Of a stretch of DNA of 64,000 bases, positions 33,208 through 44,813 are shown piece after piece. Source of the DNA: Botryosphaeria dothidea (lineage: Eukaryota; Ascomycota; Dothideomycetes; Botryosphaeriales; Botryosphaeriaceae); NCBI GenBank assembly GCA_011503125.2, contig WWBZ02000062.1, positions 2,170,001 through 2,234,000 on the forward strand, given 5' to 3'. A model generated the notes under the pieces. That model saw nothing but the letters and a program-made list of their open reading frames with translations, was not told where the DNA came from and ran no database searches. The position numbers were made by a program, and so were the translations under genes. Positions within the stretch are counted from its first letter, which is position 1. The number at the start of each line of letters is the position of its first letter.

Positions 33208-34299
33208 TTACATCTTGCTCAAGTTCTCTTCGTTGACAAGAACATATCTGTATCTCGGCTTGCCCTCCTCAAAATCCACCACTGCCTGGTTTGCCTCCTT
33301 CATCGGACGAGGCTGGACCCATGGCTTCAACTTCCGCTCCGCCGCCAACTGCAGCATTTCCTCGATCTCATGAGGCGGCCCAATCGCAGACCCCGCAACT
33401 CTGATCTCTTTCATTATCAACGGGAAAGCACTGAGGCCCGGCAGCGTATCCTCCGGCGCGCCGACCTGGATAAAGGCCCCTCTGAATCTCAGCAGGCTGA
33501 GGTATCCCATCAACGGCATCTTCGGAGATGACACGGTCGAGATGATTAGATCCAGCGAATTGGCATGCTGGCCCTTCGCCCAATCCTTTTCCTCGTCCGT
33601 CGCGATGAACCCGTCCGCTCCCATGGCCTCGGCATCCTTCTTCTTCGCGCCAGTGCGCGAGATGACGACCACCTTCTCCGCGCCCAGAGCCTTTGCAAAC
33701 AGCACGCCAAAGTGGCCCAGCCCGCCCAGCCCGACGATGCCAACCCGCTTGCCCGGGCCGCAGCCGTTGCGCTTGAGCGGGCTGTACACGGTGATGCCGC
33801 CGCACATCATCGGGGCCGCATCCTCGGACGGGAGCCCCTCCGGAATCTTGATGACGAAGTGGGACGGGCAGCGGTTGTAGTTGGCATACCCGCCGTAGCT
33901 CAGGCCGCTGCCGTCGGGAAACGGCGCCGCGTACGTCGTCGTCATCTTCGGGCAGTGGTTCTCGTTGCCGTCGGCGCACATCTCGCAGTCGGGCTGCAGG
34001 CACGAGGCCGACTGCGCGCCCACGCCGACGCGGTCCCCCTGCTTGATGTGCTTGACGTCGGCGCCGACGCGGACGGCCTTGCCGATGATCTCGTGGCCGA
34101 CGACGCAGGGGTAGGGCGTCTGGCCCCAGCCAGAGCGCAGCGTGTGGATGTCGGAGCCGCAGATGCCGCAGTGCGAGATCTGGATGTCGACGTCGGTGGG
34201 CGCGAAGGGCTTGGGCGTGAAGGGCTGCCACCTCATGTTGCCTTGGGCGGCGGTGGGGTCGAGGCCGCACCAGCCTTCGAACTTGGGCTCGCTGGACAT
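33208..34299 (-). CDS. NADP-dependent zinc alcohol dehydrogenase (Adh6/cinnamyl-alcohol type)
   Basis: Cytosolic medium-chain dehydrogenase expected to interconvert aldehydes and alcohols with NADP(H). A single exon encodes 363 aa, the family's usual size. The catalytic zinc site is visible as HCGICGSDIH, followed by GHEIIG; the structural zinc loop has its four Cys in CLQPDCEMCADGNENHC. The Rossmann motif GLGGLGHFGV precedes a beta strand ending VVVISRTGAKK, and the basic residues after the strand favour NADP. The CD-type segment SGLSYGGYANY is typical of Adh6/Adh7-like and plant cinnamyl alcohol dehydrogenases. Physiological substrate is not readable from sequence. No clustered pathway partner is adjacent. 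Confidence 0.93.
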   Translation of the reverse strand: MSSEPKFEGWCGLDPTAAQGNMRWQPFTPKPFAPTDVDIQISHCGICGSDIHTLRSGWGQTPYPCVVGHEIIGKAVRVGADVKHIKQGDRVGVGAQSASCLQPDCEMCADGNENHCPKMTTTYAAPFPDGSGLSYGGYANYNRCPSHFVIKIPEGLPSEDAAPMMCGGITVYSPLKRNGCGPGKRVGIVGLGGLGHFGVLFAKALGAEKVVVISRTGAKKKDAEAMGADGFIATDEEKDWAKGQHANSLDLIISTVSSPKMPLMGYLSLLRFRGAFIQVGAPEDTLPGLSAFPLIMKEIRVAGSAIGPPHEIEEMLQLAAERKLKPWVQPRPMKEANQAVVDFEEGKPRYRYVLVNEENLSKM

Positions 34300-35996
34300 T
34301 GTTTGTTGGAAAGAATTGGGTTCGAGTGTCGTTGTTTGGGGAGACTGGTGACTTCCTGACGTTTTGAGCCTGGACTTCGGCCTCGGTCGAGCCTTTAAAG
34401 AGCCAGGATTAGCAAGCAGCTAGTGAAAAGCCGGCGGGGTAAAAGATTGCAACTAGTTTGGAGATTCAAGGCAATAGGATTGAGACGGAGAGGCAAGGTG
34501 GGGTTGATTTGAGAGGAGCTTGGTTGGTTGAATTTAAAGTTTGAGGTGAGGTCTGACGATTGAGACAATTCCCTGTGGTTGATTCCTTTAGGCTTCTTCC
34601 TCTTCTGCTCGGCACCGCTATCTCCTAAGTGCGATGTGACGTCGGTCAGGTCATGGACGAATCGTTCACCCGCAACCGGATGTACAAGGCATGTCTCCAT
34701 GAAGCTTGGGCCACAAAAAGTGGCTACCCTCGCATCATACCTTATAACTACACTTTAAGCTTCCGGCGATAACTGGAAATAAAAACAGGGAGATTGCCGG
34801 TAACTTCGGCTCTTTAGCGCGGGGCAAGTTAGTTACTCTATTATCGGCAAGCCGGCTACTTCATCATCCGAGGCAATTCTACCCTCTGTCGATCCAGATG
34901 CAGAGAAGTGCTCCCAAATGCTTCTTTCACAGCATTGGAAGCTTCCAAATACCGTGCCCTTATCTCCGTGATATATCAGGACTGACGGCGTCATCGTGAC
35001 TCCACCCCAGCAGCCTCGCGCGCTGGTTTCGGCCGCGGCATATCCTCGGCACGTCCTGACTGGGTAACAAATGTTCTTCGAGCCAATCCTCGGCCGATGA
35101 CACTGTTCCGCGTGGTTCGACAATAGGAGAGCTTTTGATCAAGGCAGTGCAGCGTTCCGGAGCAGCCGTTTTCATTCCATGACTTTCTCGAATTTAGTCA
35201 GCTCTAAAGTCAATAAACAAAAACTGGTAGGGCTGGACAAGCCGGCTGTTGGCATTCTTCATCTAATATGGGAAAAGTCGTTGGGTGCGGAAGTATAGCC
35301 TACCGTCCGATCGTGGTCCAGGCTTCAGAGAGTCAAGAGAACCCCTCGTAGGTGGAAGTTGAAAGAGTAAATTGACTCAAACGCGCTGCTGATTCCGTTT
35401 CAGAACAGTCACGCCCGTCATTTTATATCTGGTCCAATGCCTCAGGTCTCTTCTGCATTTGACCTTGATTCCCTCTTTCATACTTACTCATGGAAAATTG
35501 AATCAGTTGTCCGTACGTGAACGTTCCACCGGACGAATGCTTCGACTCCCCATAGAAGTTTTTGATCAGACCTTTGTCTGGCCTCTTGCTAGGCGATGAC
35601 CATCGGCTGCAGCATCCCTCCGTACTTGTGGATTGCTTCATTCTGGGGATTTCTCATATTCCGTGCCAATTTCTCCAGATAAGCCAGAAGACTCCAGTTC
35701 TCCTCAAAGAGACTCTTGCATTGTCCGTGCTTCCATTCGATTCTCGAAAATTTCCCAGGAGGCATTTTGAGACAACAGAACTTGACTTCTTACTAGGGAA
35801 TATGCTTCAAAGCACACCGCATCAATCCAGAGGGTATCGCTTACCCCGAGAACAACACTGTCTGACCAGAACCTTCCAACCCCTTCGGCGTCCCTACCAA
35901 GACCTTCTCAGACACATCAACCACCACTTTACCATCCTCCCGTGGCCGCATACTCCGGAGCCGCTCAGGTCTACCAGTGTATTGCTTCTCTTGCTT
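34300..35996. other. 1.7-kb region without a supported gene
   Basis: Upstream side of the alcohol dehydrogenase gene and start of a decayed block. Short ORFs on both strands are interrupted and none has a recognisable domain. It contains the internally deleted MITE copy at 35496-35550. Confidence 0.5.
35496..35550. mobile_element. MITE-like element, copy 4 (internally deleted)
   Basis: About 55 bp. The left part, TTGAATCAGTTGTCCGTACG, aligns with the left end of the 50188 copy with substitutions, and the right part, CCGGACGAATGCTTCGACTC, is a good copy of the right terminal repeat. The middle is missing about 24 bp relative to the 79-bp copies. Confidence 0.55.
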
Positions 35997-36491
35997 TTAC
36001 AACCTCCACTGCCTACGCACCCGCTTCAATTGGCCTCCCTGCATCGCAAGCATCCAATTCAATTTGGTCTCTTCATCGGCCGCTATCTTATCCGAGTAGT
36101 ACTTCATGGCCTCCAAGTCCTGCGCACAAGCCAAAACATGCAGCCAGCGCTGGACCGCGCCGTGGTAAAAATCCACAATCGCCTGCACCGGTGTCTCCTC
36201 GTAAATCTCGCCCCCCTCTCCACGACGAAAGCTGAGCCCCGGAAACAACGGCCGCGAAATAAGTGGTGGGAAAATTCGCTCGCCATGTGGCTTCCCCGAG
36301 GAGACGGGATGTCTGCGGCGGTAGAGCGCATCGTCTAGGTCGTATACACTCACCGCGTTTTCCTGCGCTTCGGCCTCCTCCATGCGCTCCCTCCACCGCT
36401 CCCGCACCTGTTCGAATCTCGGGCTCGAAAAGAATATCCGGAAAAGGAAAGTGTTCTTCATAGCACCGGTCTTTTTGTTCTTCCCTTTCAA
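35997..36491 (-). pseudogene. Unknown protein, probably frameshifted ORF
   Basis: A 164-codon minus-strand frame ending at 35997. From about residue 25 it reads like a real protein: RFEQVRERWRERMEEAEAQE, ENAVSVYDLDDALYRRRHP, VQAIVDFYHGAVQRWL and YYSDKIAADEETKLNWML. Upstream of about 36420 the better-looking sequence continues in another frame (EEQKDRCYEEHFPFPDILFE), so a one-base frameshift near 36418-36425 is inferred. That upstream frame meets a stop soon after and has no ATG. I do not recognise the family. It could also be a gene with a misread small intron. Confidence 0.4.
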
Positions 36492-36543
36492 AAATCAACG
36501 AGCGTGCTCACACTGCTTGCCCAGTCTCACTGTCAGCTTCCAT

Positions 36544-38590
36544 TCAACTGATTGCCTCCGGGAACCTTCTATGCAACGAGATCATACTCTCTAGCTCACA
36601 AACCACGTTCGTATACACAGCATTCTGCAGATCCTCGGCGTCCCAGCTGTCATCAGCGGAGAAGTTGCAGTCGATGCATCTACGTGCAATCCGCTGATAA
36701 CGAGGACCAAGATCCGCGTGGGAGCTCTCAGCCAGAATGCGTCCATTGACCACGTCGTGTTGTTCCGGTTCAATATTGAAGCTGCCGATATTTCTTTTGT
36801 GGCCAATCTCCAGGAGCGCAAGCCCGAGCTTCGCGAGAGTTACATTCCGGATACTGTGTATGAATTTGATTTTGGTCTGAGCTAAGGCAGAACAGTCTTT
36901 TGTTCGGATTGCTGGTGTACTTCCAGAAGATTGTGGTCCACTCAGTGTTGCGGTTTCGGGCTTACTCATTGAAAACTCGGTGCTGAGATGAAGCGTCTGC
37001 AAATCTCGGGCCAGTTCGTCTACAGACCGTGCGTTACGGTTGGCAAAGAATGAGAAGTCTTGAAGCCTCCAGTCTTCAAGAAGCCAAGGCGTCCGGTGAT
37101 ACTGGAGCACGGCTAAAGCGAGCTTATGCGTGAGAACGAGTCTTTGTAGTTGAGGAAGGATGTCAATCTTGGTGTTGAGCTGCACCAACTCTTTGTCTGC
37201 TGTGAGCTGGGCGTTTCCTACCGTGGCCTTTTTCCGGGCGTCATAGAAGATAAATCCGAAGTCGCCTCGGCTTTCCAGAAAGCCAAGACAGACGGAATCA
37301 CAGCCAGCCTTGGAGGCGCAGGTTTGATTCAGATGACAGCAAAAGCTTCCGGCATTTCAGAGATCCGTCATGGTATGGTCCTCAACATCAGAGGCAAAAT
37401 TGATGCCCCGTTCCTCGGCTCCTTGGGGTTCGGAAGTTCGTGGTCATCTTGGGTGACTCCGAATCCAAACCGGACTCTTTTATTTCCTCATTTGGGTGCT
37501 GGCAGAGCGGTTGGGCTTTCCAGCTGTTGTCGGCGTTGGTGGTTCTGAGCATCTGGCTGCATCTTCAGCGGGAAGGCAAGCTCGCTGGCCAAGGTTGTTG
37601 GTGTTGCAGAAGCGCTCGTGAATTCGTTTTTAGCGGTGACCGATTGTACGTACAGCCAGATTGGTGGTTCTGGAATTCTATTGACATGTAAGGGACACGA
37701 CTTATCTGAAAAGTATCCAGACTACCTCGAACTCATCTCGGAGACTTTCTGACGACATGAGATGGCCAAGTCGAGGCGAACTTTGTCGAAGGCGGCCTCG
37801 GTGTGAAGAAGTAATTTGGCCTGATGTGCTTCCTGGGAGGCTTTTGAGCACTACCAAGCATCTTGAAGGGATGAGTGATGTGTCATTGAGGCGGCCCGGG
37901 CTTTGGCGTGACTTCGTGGAGCGGCTCTTGAGATGATGACGGTTGCGGACGAAAAGTGGCGCTGGTTCTGCAGGGCACTGTGGTTTTCCCTCAGGCCCCG
38001 GAGCTTCGCATTCCAGACGTCAAGATTCTGTATTATTTTCTTATACCGGCCCTCCTCAGTCGATACTTTGAAGGCGTGACGAACATGCTGAACTGCATTC
38101 GAGGAAGCGTCACCAAGCTTAGGACGGACAAGTCAGGAGGAGCGGAGAGGAAGGCACACATCTCAGCGTCCCCCGAGCCTTTCGCAAGATCGGCCAGCTC
38201 TTTTTCCATGTCGCGGAGCATGTCGGATCATCATCACCACCCTCTCGCATGTTGCATAGTCATCGCCCATCATCTTCTTCAGACCATCATTCGCCCTCCT
38301 ACAATCGTGCTCATCCCAACGCGCGTCATCTGGGTGCTTCAGCATACCCAGCACTTTCTCTTTGTCCTCAACGACTAACGCCAGCAAAAGATGGCACTGC
38401 GCCCGAAATGCCTACTCCTGCAGATGGAAGTCCAGCTGGATCCCACGAACATCGGGGCATCTTTTGAACGTCTCCAGCTTCTTGCTTGCCCAGCCGTATG
38501 ACTTGAGGATCTCGAAAACGATTGGTACCACACCAAAAGCCAGCCCGGCAAGTTCAATGTCAGCTTGTGTAACTTGCCGCGGTCATTGGT
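36544..38590 (-). pseudogene. Decayed DUF7580-like fungal gene
   Basis: Fragments in order along the minus strand resemble the large Pezizomycotina family I know as DUF7580 proteins (function unknown). The N-terminal part, near 38590-38490, reads ADIELAGLAFGVVPIVFEIL with no ATG in frame. An in-frame TAG follows HLQE, then LLLALVVEDKEKVLGMLKHP. A frameshift near 38240 moves the reading to DMLRDMEKELADLAKG, and another frame change gives KIIQNLDVWNAKLRGL near 38000. After a badly degraded middle, the C-terminal part is open again from about 37320 to 36544: DSVCLGFLESRGDFGFIFYD, THKLALAVLQYHRTPWL and LGPRYQRIARRCIDCNFSAD. Several independent lesions make function unlikely. The family name rests on memory of its motifs; the open C-terminal stretch of about 260 codons could still be transcribed. 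Confidence 0.6.
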
Positions 38591-39015
38591 TGCCTCTGGG
38601 CCACGATTGCGAGCACTTTGCACTATTCCTATATAGGCTACATGATTTCCTTTGTCCGCTACGTCACATCTATCATTAGTGCAACACGTAATCTTCCGGA
38701 CCCTCCTCAGTAGTTGAAGATGCGGCAAGCTTATGGCAGATCGGTCTTGTAGAAAGACAGGATCAAACAACACCAGACTGCTTCCAGAGCCCCGATCAAC
38801 AATGTAGTAGATTGTCCGAAACGATTCGAAAGGGAAAGGGGTGGTTCGTCATGCATGTATTGGTCATCTCATGGCTTTCTTGTTTATTTATCCGGCAATC
38901 TTCCAGTGTAAAAACTATCATGATAATTTGAACAACGGTGGACTACTTCTTGTAGGAAGATTCTGGGCATGGGAAAGAGCATGCTCTGTCAAGATTATGT
39001 CTCCAGTATTCCACT

Positions 39016-40842
39016 TTAACAAGCATTCACCCCGGGACTACACGTCGGTAACGGCACATAGCTCTGCGTATGCGTCGCCTTCGCCGTACCATTGGTCTCG
39101 TACTCCTCCCCAACCTTCACCGCCCCGTCACTGATACTCAATCCCGCCAACGTCCTCCTGAAATACTCCAAACTTGCCTCTGGTTGATAGTACGGAATCT
39201 CGTGGCCACTGTCATAGATCCGGGCAAAGCTGAAGTTCCCATACTGCCGCACAACCCCGTACTCCTTCCCATCAACAACGAACGGGGCATATCCTGCCTG
39301 CCTGAACTCCTCCTGCTCGGGGAATTCCAGGGCCAAAGAAATGGCTTCCCCACCCAGCTAGTTGCACGTGAAGTCCGCATCGCCGTAGAACAGCGCCACG
39401 CGCACACCGTTCGCCAGGATTCCCTCCAAATCCGCCTTGAAAGTCGGGTACGCAAAATCCCCGTAATCTCCGAAGCCCATGGACACGGCCTCGGAGGAGG
39501 TGCTGGTGTAGTTGATGTTGACGCCGAGGGCCTGCTGCACGGAGGCGAGGTTGAGATAGTCGACAAAGTAGTCGGGTGGGGTGGGGTCGTCGGACGGATG
39601 GCGGATGTCGTAGGTGCCGCGGCCGGAGAGCGAGGTGTAGATGTTTCGGATCAGGCCGCGGCAGATGTTGGAGGCGGTGGCGCACACGACCTTGCCGTGG
39701 AAGGTGTCGCGATCGGCGGATTCGCACGAGTCGAGGTAGTAGGCGCAGCCGTTGGGCATGTGGTACACGTTTTCCATGAAGGTGTAGACCGAGTCGTTGA
39801 CCTGGTTTGAAACATTGGTTATGGTTCTGAGCGGAGGCGTGGGAAGGGGGTTATCGTACAGCTTTGATTCCGTATGTGTTGTTGTTGGCAAAGATGTAGT
39901 AGTACGGACTTTGGATTTTGGCGTCGATGATGCCGTTTATGATTCCCAGGGTACCCATGTTTAGCCGAGTGCCATTCTCTGTGCCATTGCCGATGGCGAG
40001 GTTGTGTTCGTAGAAGTAGTCATAGAAAGCTGGGCCGTAGTGTCCGCCGTACTTCGATCTGATCAGTACTCCGAGCTTTTTGTTCAAACAGAGCTTACTT
40101 ACGGATTCTGTCCAAAGATGGAACTCAACATCCTTGTTTGAGATTTCAGGATCCAGCTGGGGTAAATTGGCCAGGAATGCTTGAAGGATATGCCACGCGC
40201 CTTCGGCGGCAATGTACGAGGTAGGATAGGCGTACGGATCAACAATAGAATACCTTCCGTCTGGCTCAGTGCAATTGCTGTACTCTTCGCTAGTCTCATT
40301 AAAGCATCCCTCTCCGGTAGTTGCATAGGAAAGGCCCACTCCAATTGGCTGAGAAAGGTACAGCATGTTGGATTCTTCATTCCAAGAATACGGGTTGTGT
40401 TCGGCAGTCAAGTCTGCGGAGATATTGCATGGACCATGTTCCTGAAACAAGCCAATCATTGAGTCACTTCCTGGTCCTCCTGCAGAACACAGAGAATTAG
40501 TTATTGCTATCGATTAAAGTACTCAATTTAAGACGCACCGTTGAGCCACAAGGTGAATGGCGCGTCATGTGGGTTCTGGCGGCGTGGAAAGAACCAGAAG
40601 AACATGTTGGTTGTATCATTCAAGGAGATATAGCCGGAATATGATGTGACTCCGGGCGTGGTCTCACAAATTCCTGGCTCTTTGTACCTGATCTCCGCGC
40701 CCTGTGGAGAACGGATGATCTTGACGTCTGTTGCATTTCCAGGCAAGCCGCGTTCGACGAATGGTGGATATATTGCTGCGGAAGGCGGTAAGAGGAAAGC
40801 CTGGAGCGCGGTCAAGACGTTGAGCAGTCGTGAGCATAACAT
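39016..40842 (-). pseudogene. Serine carboxypeptidase (S10) with one in-frame TAG
   Basis: Secreted or vacuolar peptidase family S10, removing C-terminal residues. Four exons (40842-40539, 40479-40103, 40051-39860, 39801-39016) read as 552 codons in one frame. A signal peptide is clear (MLCSRLLNVLTALQAFLLPP). Family motifs follow: WLNGGPGSDS, the nucleophile in TES-YGGHYGP across an intron, and the catalytic Asp in ALFYGDADF. The catalytic His is in YDSGHEIPYYQPE. At 39360-39358 the family motif CNWLG reads CN-TAG-LG, so the Trp codon TGG has become TAG. Translation would stop after 438 aa, before the His. Everything downstream remains open and well conserved, so the mutation is recent, a sequencing error, or read through. 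Several N-glycosylation sequons are present. Confidence 0.82.
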
Positions 40843-42168
40843 TTTGCTTGGGCATTTGCATTGACAGATAGGTGTTTGAGGATAGCCGATTGAGGAAGTC
40901 CAGAGAAGTTTGCCAATGCATCGGCGTGTGCATTTAACGTCGAGCTGCACGCGGGCACGGGAAGGTGCGGAGAAGTCAAGCTGCAGCAAGCCTTCGCCTT
41001 CCACCTTGGGGACAGAGCTTGGACCACATCAACAATGGCGACATGCTAATTTGGCAATGCCATGCTTATCTAGCGGCGATCGGCGAGGCCAAGAGTGGGC
41101 GAGCATGGTGTGTTGCAGTAATCATACCCCGCAGTGGGCGGCAACACCGACATGTCGGGAGTGGTGCTGCAGCCGAAGGACAATAAAGTCGGATCAGGAC
41201 TGCGATGGACACCCAGAGCATTCGTCCGTGTAGCCTTTTCACCACAGATGCAATATTGACTCTTGCGTACCGACTACCTCTGTTAGTACAGAGGGAACTG
41301 TTTCAATAGTCGTATTTCTCGTACTGTGATTCAGGGAGTAGCGCAAAGTCACCACTCTAGAACTAGATGTGCAAGAGTCATTTGAAATGGAGTGCAAGGA
41401 CTTTCATGGCAGACTCTAAAGCTTCTCAGCCCTACCTATTCCGTTGATTTGAAATGTATAATCAAGAGCACAGGCCAGTGAATCTTCCCTACAGACATGC
41501 ATGGGTACTGAGGGGTACTACTACCTAGTACCACCAACTCCTTGCAATTGCAGAGTTGTAATGTCACGCCTACACAAACCTGTGTGACCAACATTGCACA
41601 AAATTTCTATTTCAATTTTGAAGAAGTTGTATTTTATGTGGCGAGAACGGACGGTTAATCACATTTCAGTCTTCTGTATTGTTGACCTAGGGTCACAAGC
41701 ATCACACCAGGCGCAATGAGTACGGCGCCACCAACTGTACTAATGTGCCAATCTCATGTAAACTTGCATCGCTCTTTCGAAAGACGGGCACAACCTGCAC
41801 CACTGGCTACGAACCGAGATAATTGAGCGAGCATTTTAGTGCTGTGTTCTGTCCTCAAAAGTAAAGGCTTGATCTCTTCTGTTCACACATTTTACTCAAT
41901 GTTACAACAAAGCAGCATCTCGGAGCGTAGAAAAAGTGTAAAACGATTAAAAATCAGGCCAAAGCCTACTCTGGGGTGACTGAATACTCTAAGCCTACGT
42001 CCAGAAATGACAAAAACACCGGCTCCAGAGGGGAAAAAAGCAAACCTCTGGCATCGGCTCAAAAAATGCAGAGCAGTAGGGAATCTTCGATATGCATTCA
42101 CAACGTCCCAACCTAACACCACTGTTTTCCTTTTTTTTTTACTTTCAACCCGAAAAAAGAAAAACTGA
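40843..42168. other. 1.3-kb intergenic region
   Basis: Lies upstream of the carboxypeptidase gene and downstream of RVS161, both on the minus strand. It is richer in A+T than the left part of the window. No gene, RNA or repeat is supported. Confidence 0.55.
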
Positions 42169-43187
42169 TTACACCGTCCCGGCAATACTCAACTCCCTGA
42201 TCTCCTGCAGCACCTCCTCGACGCGCTGATCCAGCTGGCCGCTGGCGTATTGGTCGCGCACGTCGGCGTCGAGGTATTGCTGGACTTGGGCCATACGCGA
42301 GTAGGCCTCGGCACAGAAGCGCAGCTGGATCTTGACGAGGGCTTCGAAGGAGGGGTCGAGGTAGGGGACGCGCAGATCGATGAGTTGCGGGAGTTCGTTT
42401 GTGAGCTGCTCGTTGAGCTGGTCATAAGCGGCCTTGGCGAGCTGCTCGTCCTTCTCAGCGCGGGGCAGCTTCGTGGGGTCCTTGTCGGGCTTGTCGGTCA
42501 GCTTGCGCACTTTGGCGCGCATGGCGTCGTAGTCGGTTTGCTTGTGGCCGCGCTTCTTGATACCTGTTCGGGGACAAAGGGTCAGTGGATTGGAAGGGAC
42601 GAAAGCAGCCAGGGAGCGCAATACGCACATTCATTGATTTCGGGGAAGTATGCACAGAATCGCGAAATAGGCTCGAGGACGGTAGTACTAGAAGGCGTTA
42701 GTGGTGAGCGCCGTTGGGCACACATTCGGGCATGCGTACCGGTAAGGACCGTCCAGCGCCTTAATAGTCTCGGCGTCGAGGTCGGCGACGGCATCCTTAT
42801 AACTCCTGCTCACGCCGTCCCTCGCGCCGGCGTCTCCGTAGAAGGCGTCAATCGTCTCGGCAATGCGCATTTGCGAGGCGGTCATGGCTTTTGCAAATCC
42901 CCCGTCAGCTCAGCTGTCCCGTCTTTGTTACCGGTCGAATCACCCACCTCGTAGAGAATCCAAGTAGCCCTTGGCCTCCTTCTGCAACTTGTTGGCGGCG
43001 GTTTCCATGGTGCGGTAGCGGCGCAGCTCGGTCTCGAAGTCGCGGTCGTTTGTGCGCTCGACATGACCTGTCTTCATCATGACCTGGGTCGTCGCGCGGT
43101 TGACGCCCTTCTTGAAGCCTGTTCCCAGGTCAGCTCGCGCTTTGGCTGGTGGATCCGAACACAGGCTCCCATACCTGACCACGACAT
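42169..43187 (-). CDS. RVS161: BAR-domain protein Rvs161
   Basis: N-BAR protein that with Rvs167 (amphiphysin partner) bends and scissions the endocytic membrane neck and links to cortical actin. Five exons (43187-43175, 43118-42948, 42887-42740, 42687-42629, 42563-42169) give 261 aa, close to the yeast size. The first exon is only 13 nt, coding MSWS plus one base. The amphipathic N-terminal segment GFKKGVNRATTQVMMKTGHV is followed by the very conserved DRDFETELRRYRTMETAANK. Further family blocks are TASQMRIAETIDAFYGDAG, TVLEPISRFCAYFPEINE and LIDLRVPYLDPSFEALVKIQ. The protein ends with EIRELSIAGTV, with no SH3 domain, which separates it from Rvs167. A Cys replaces the usual Ala before IKKR at the last junction. 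Confidence 0.95.
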
Positions 43188-43566
43188 TTTGGCGGCCTGG
43201 AGTGAATTTGGTCGGGATTCAGGATCGAGGGACGTGGGCGATTGAGGGGCTGTATCGGGCGCTTAGGTGGATGCTTCCGGATGTTGCGACAGCTGAATAT
43301 ACGGGGATGCGGATGTGCGGGTACGGATGAGAGGAGGAGGACGAAGCGGCGAGCAGACGGGCAGCAGCGTTGAGCGCAGTGGTGGTGATGTGGCTGTGTG
43401 GATGGACGGAGGGTACGTATGTATGGCGGCGCACTTGGACTGGGCGCAGGCTGCCGGCGTCCGTCTTGGCGCGATGACGCTGTGCCCTGCGCCGATCCCG
43501 AGCGACGCGACGCTGCTCCGAAGCGCCCTCAGAGCTGCTATTCCCAAAAACAATTCCCCGCGCCCC
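43188..43566. promoter_or_regulatory. Divergent promoter region between RVS161 and MSW1
   Basis: 379 bp separate the two start codons of head-to-head genes, so both promoters lie here. No specific motif was identified; the call rests on layout. Confidence 0.5.
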
Positions 43567-44813
43567 ATGTCCTCCACTCTAGCGCCGCGTCGCCTTCCGC
43601 GCTGCCTTCGCCCTGTGTCCACAGCATGTTCTCGTAGCCTCCGCCGCTCAATCTCAAATAATTCCTCGCCTCTCCGCCCGGGCGTCATTTTCTCAGGCAT
43701 CCAGCCCACTGGCATCCCGCATCTAGGCAACTATCTGGGTGCTCTCCAGCAATGGGCGAAGCTGCAGGATGAAGCTGCCCCAAGTACTACCCTGATCTAC
43801 TGCGTCGTCGACCTTCACGCCATCACTATCCGCCAGGAACCCGAGCAGTTACGGCAATGGCGCAAGGAAATGTTGGCGAGCCTGCTCGCCGTCGGTCTGG
43901 ACCCTAAACGCTCAATCATATTCAACCAATCCTCGGTATGCGCAAACTTCCCGAGTGCTGGATGACATGTCTTTAACTTGGCATCTGCCATTATCTAGAT
44001 CTCCGCGCACTCGGAGCTGATGTGGATTCTCAGCTGCCAGGCTTCAATGGGCTATCTATCTCGTATGACACAGTGGAAGGTAAACGATCACCCGGCCCGA
44101 CCACCGGATATTTTTATTTGGCTCAACGCGCACACCAGAGTAAAACCTCCACCGAGAAAGAACCCAAACTCGGCCTCTTCTCCTACCCAGTCCTACAAGC
44201 CGCCGACATCCTCGTCCACCGCGCGACCCACGTCCCCGTCGGTGAGGACCAAGCCCAGCACCTCGAGTTCGCGCGCGAGTGCGCCAGCACCTTCAACCAC
44301 GTCATCGCCGGGGGCAAGCCCGTCCTCGTGCCGCCGGGCACCCTGCTCTCGCCCGCCCGTCGCGTCATGAGCCTGACCAACCCGACCAAGAAGATGTCCA
44401 AGAGCGACGACAACCCCAAGAGCAGGATACTGATCACGGATGGGAAGGATGTCATCGAGAAGAAGCTCAAGAGCGCGCTGACCGACTCGATCGAGGGCGT
44501 ATCGTACGATCCGGAGCTGAGGCCGGGCGTCTCGAATTTGCTGGAGTTGATCTTCCACATGCAGGCTGGGGAGCAGGGCGCTCCGGAGAGCGTGGAGGAT
44601 TTGGCGAGAGATTGTGCAGATTTAAGCATGAGGGCACTGAAGGAGCGTGTTGCGCTGTCGGTCGACAAGAGGTTGGCCTCTATCAGGGAGAGATACGAAG
44701 AACTGATGGCAGATACCAACACTTTGGAGGATGTGGCTGAGGAGGGGACGGTCAAGGCTTCAGAGAGTGCGGAAAGGACGATGAGAATGGTGAGAGAAGC
44801 GGTGGGTTTCTGA
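43567..44813 (+). CDS. MSW1: Mitochondrial tryptophanyl-tRNA synthetase
   Basis: Class I synthetase of bacterial type that charges mitochondrial tRNA-Trp. Three exons (43567-43935, 43999-44079, 44139-44813) give 374 aa. Residues 1-35 are rich in Arg and Ser with no acidic residue ([20 protein letters not shown]), a typical mitochondrial presequence. The HIGH-like motif is in [17 protein letters not shown], and the KMSKS motif is exact in [13 protein letters not shown]. Other family blocks are [39 protein letters not shown] and [18 protein letters not shown]. The ATG at 43567 was chosen because it directly opens the presequence. The C-terminal helical region ([19 protein letters not shown]) is normal. 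Confidence 0.94.

Noticed and set aside
34833..35175. Two overlapping minus-strand frames of 71 and 96 codons
   Set aside because: No recognised motif, no splice model joining them, and flanked by stops; may be relics but cannot be supported.
41215..41250. GCATTCGTCCGTGTAG, similar to the left MITE end
   Set aside because: The match stops after about eleven bases and no right-hand terminal repeat follows within 150 bp.
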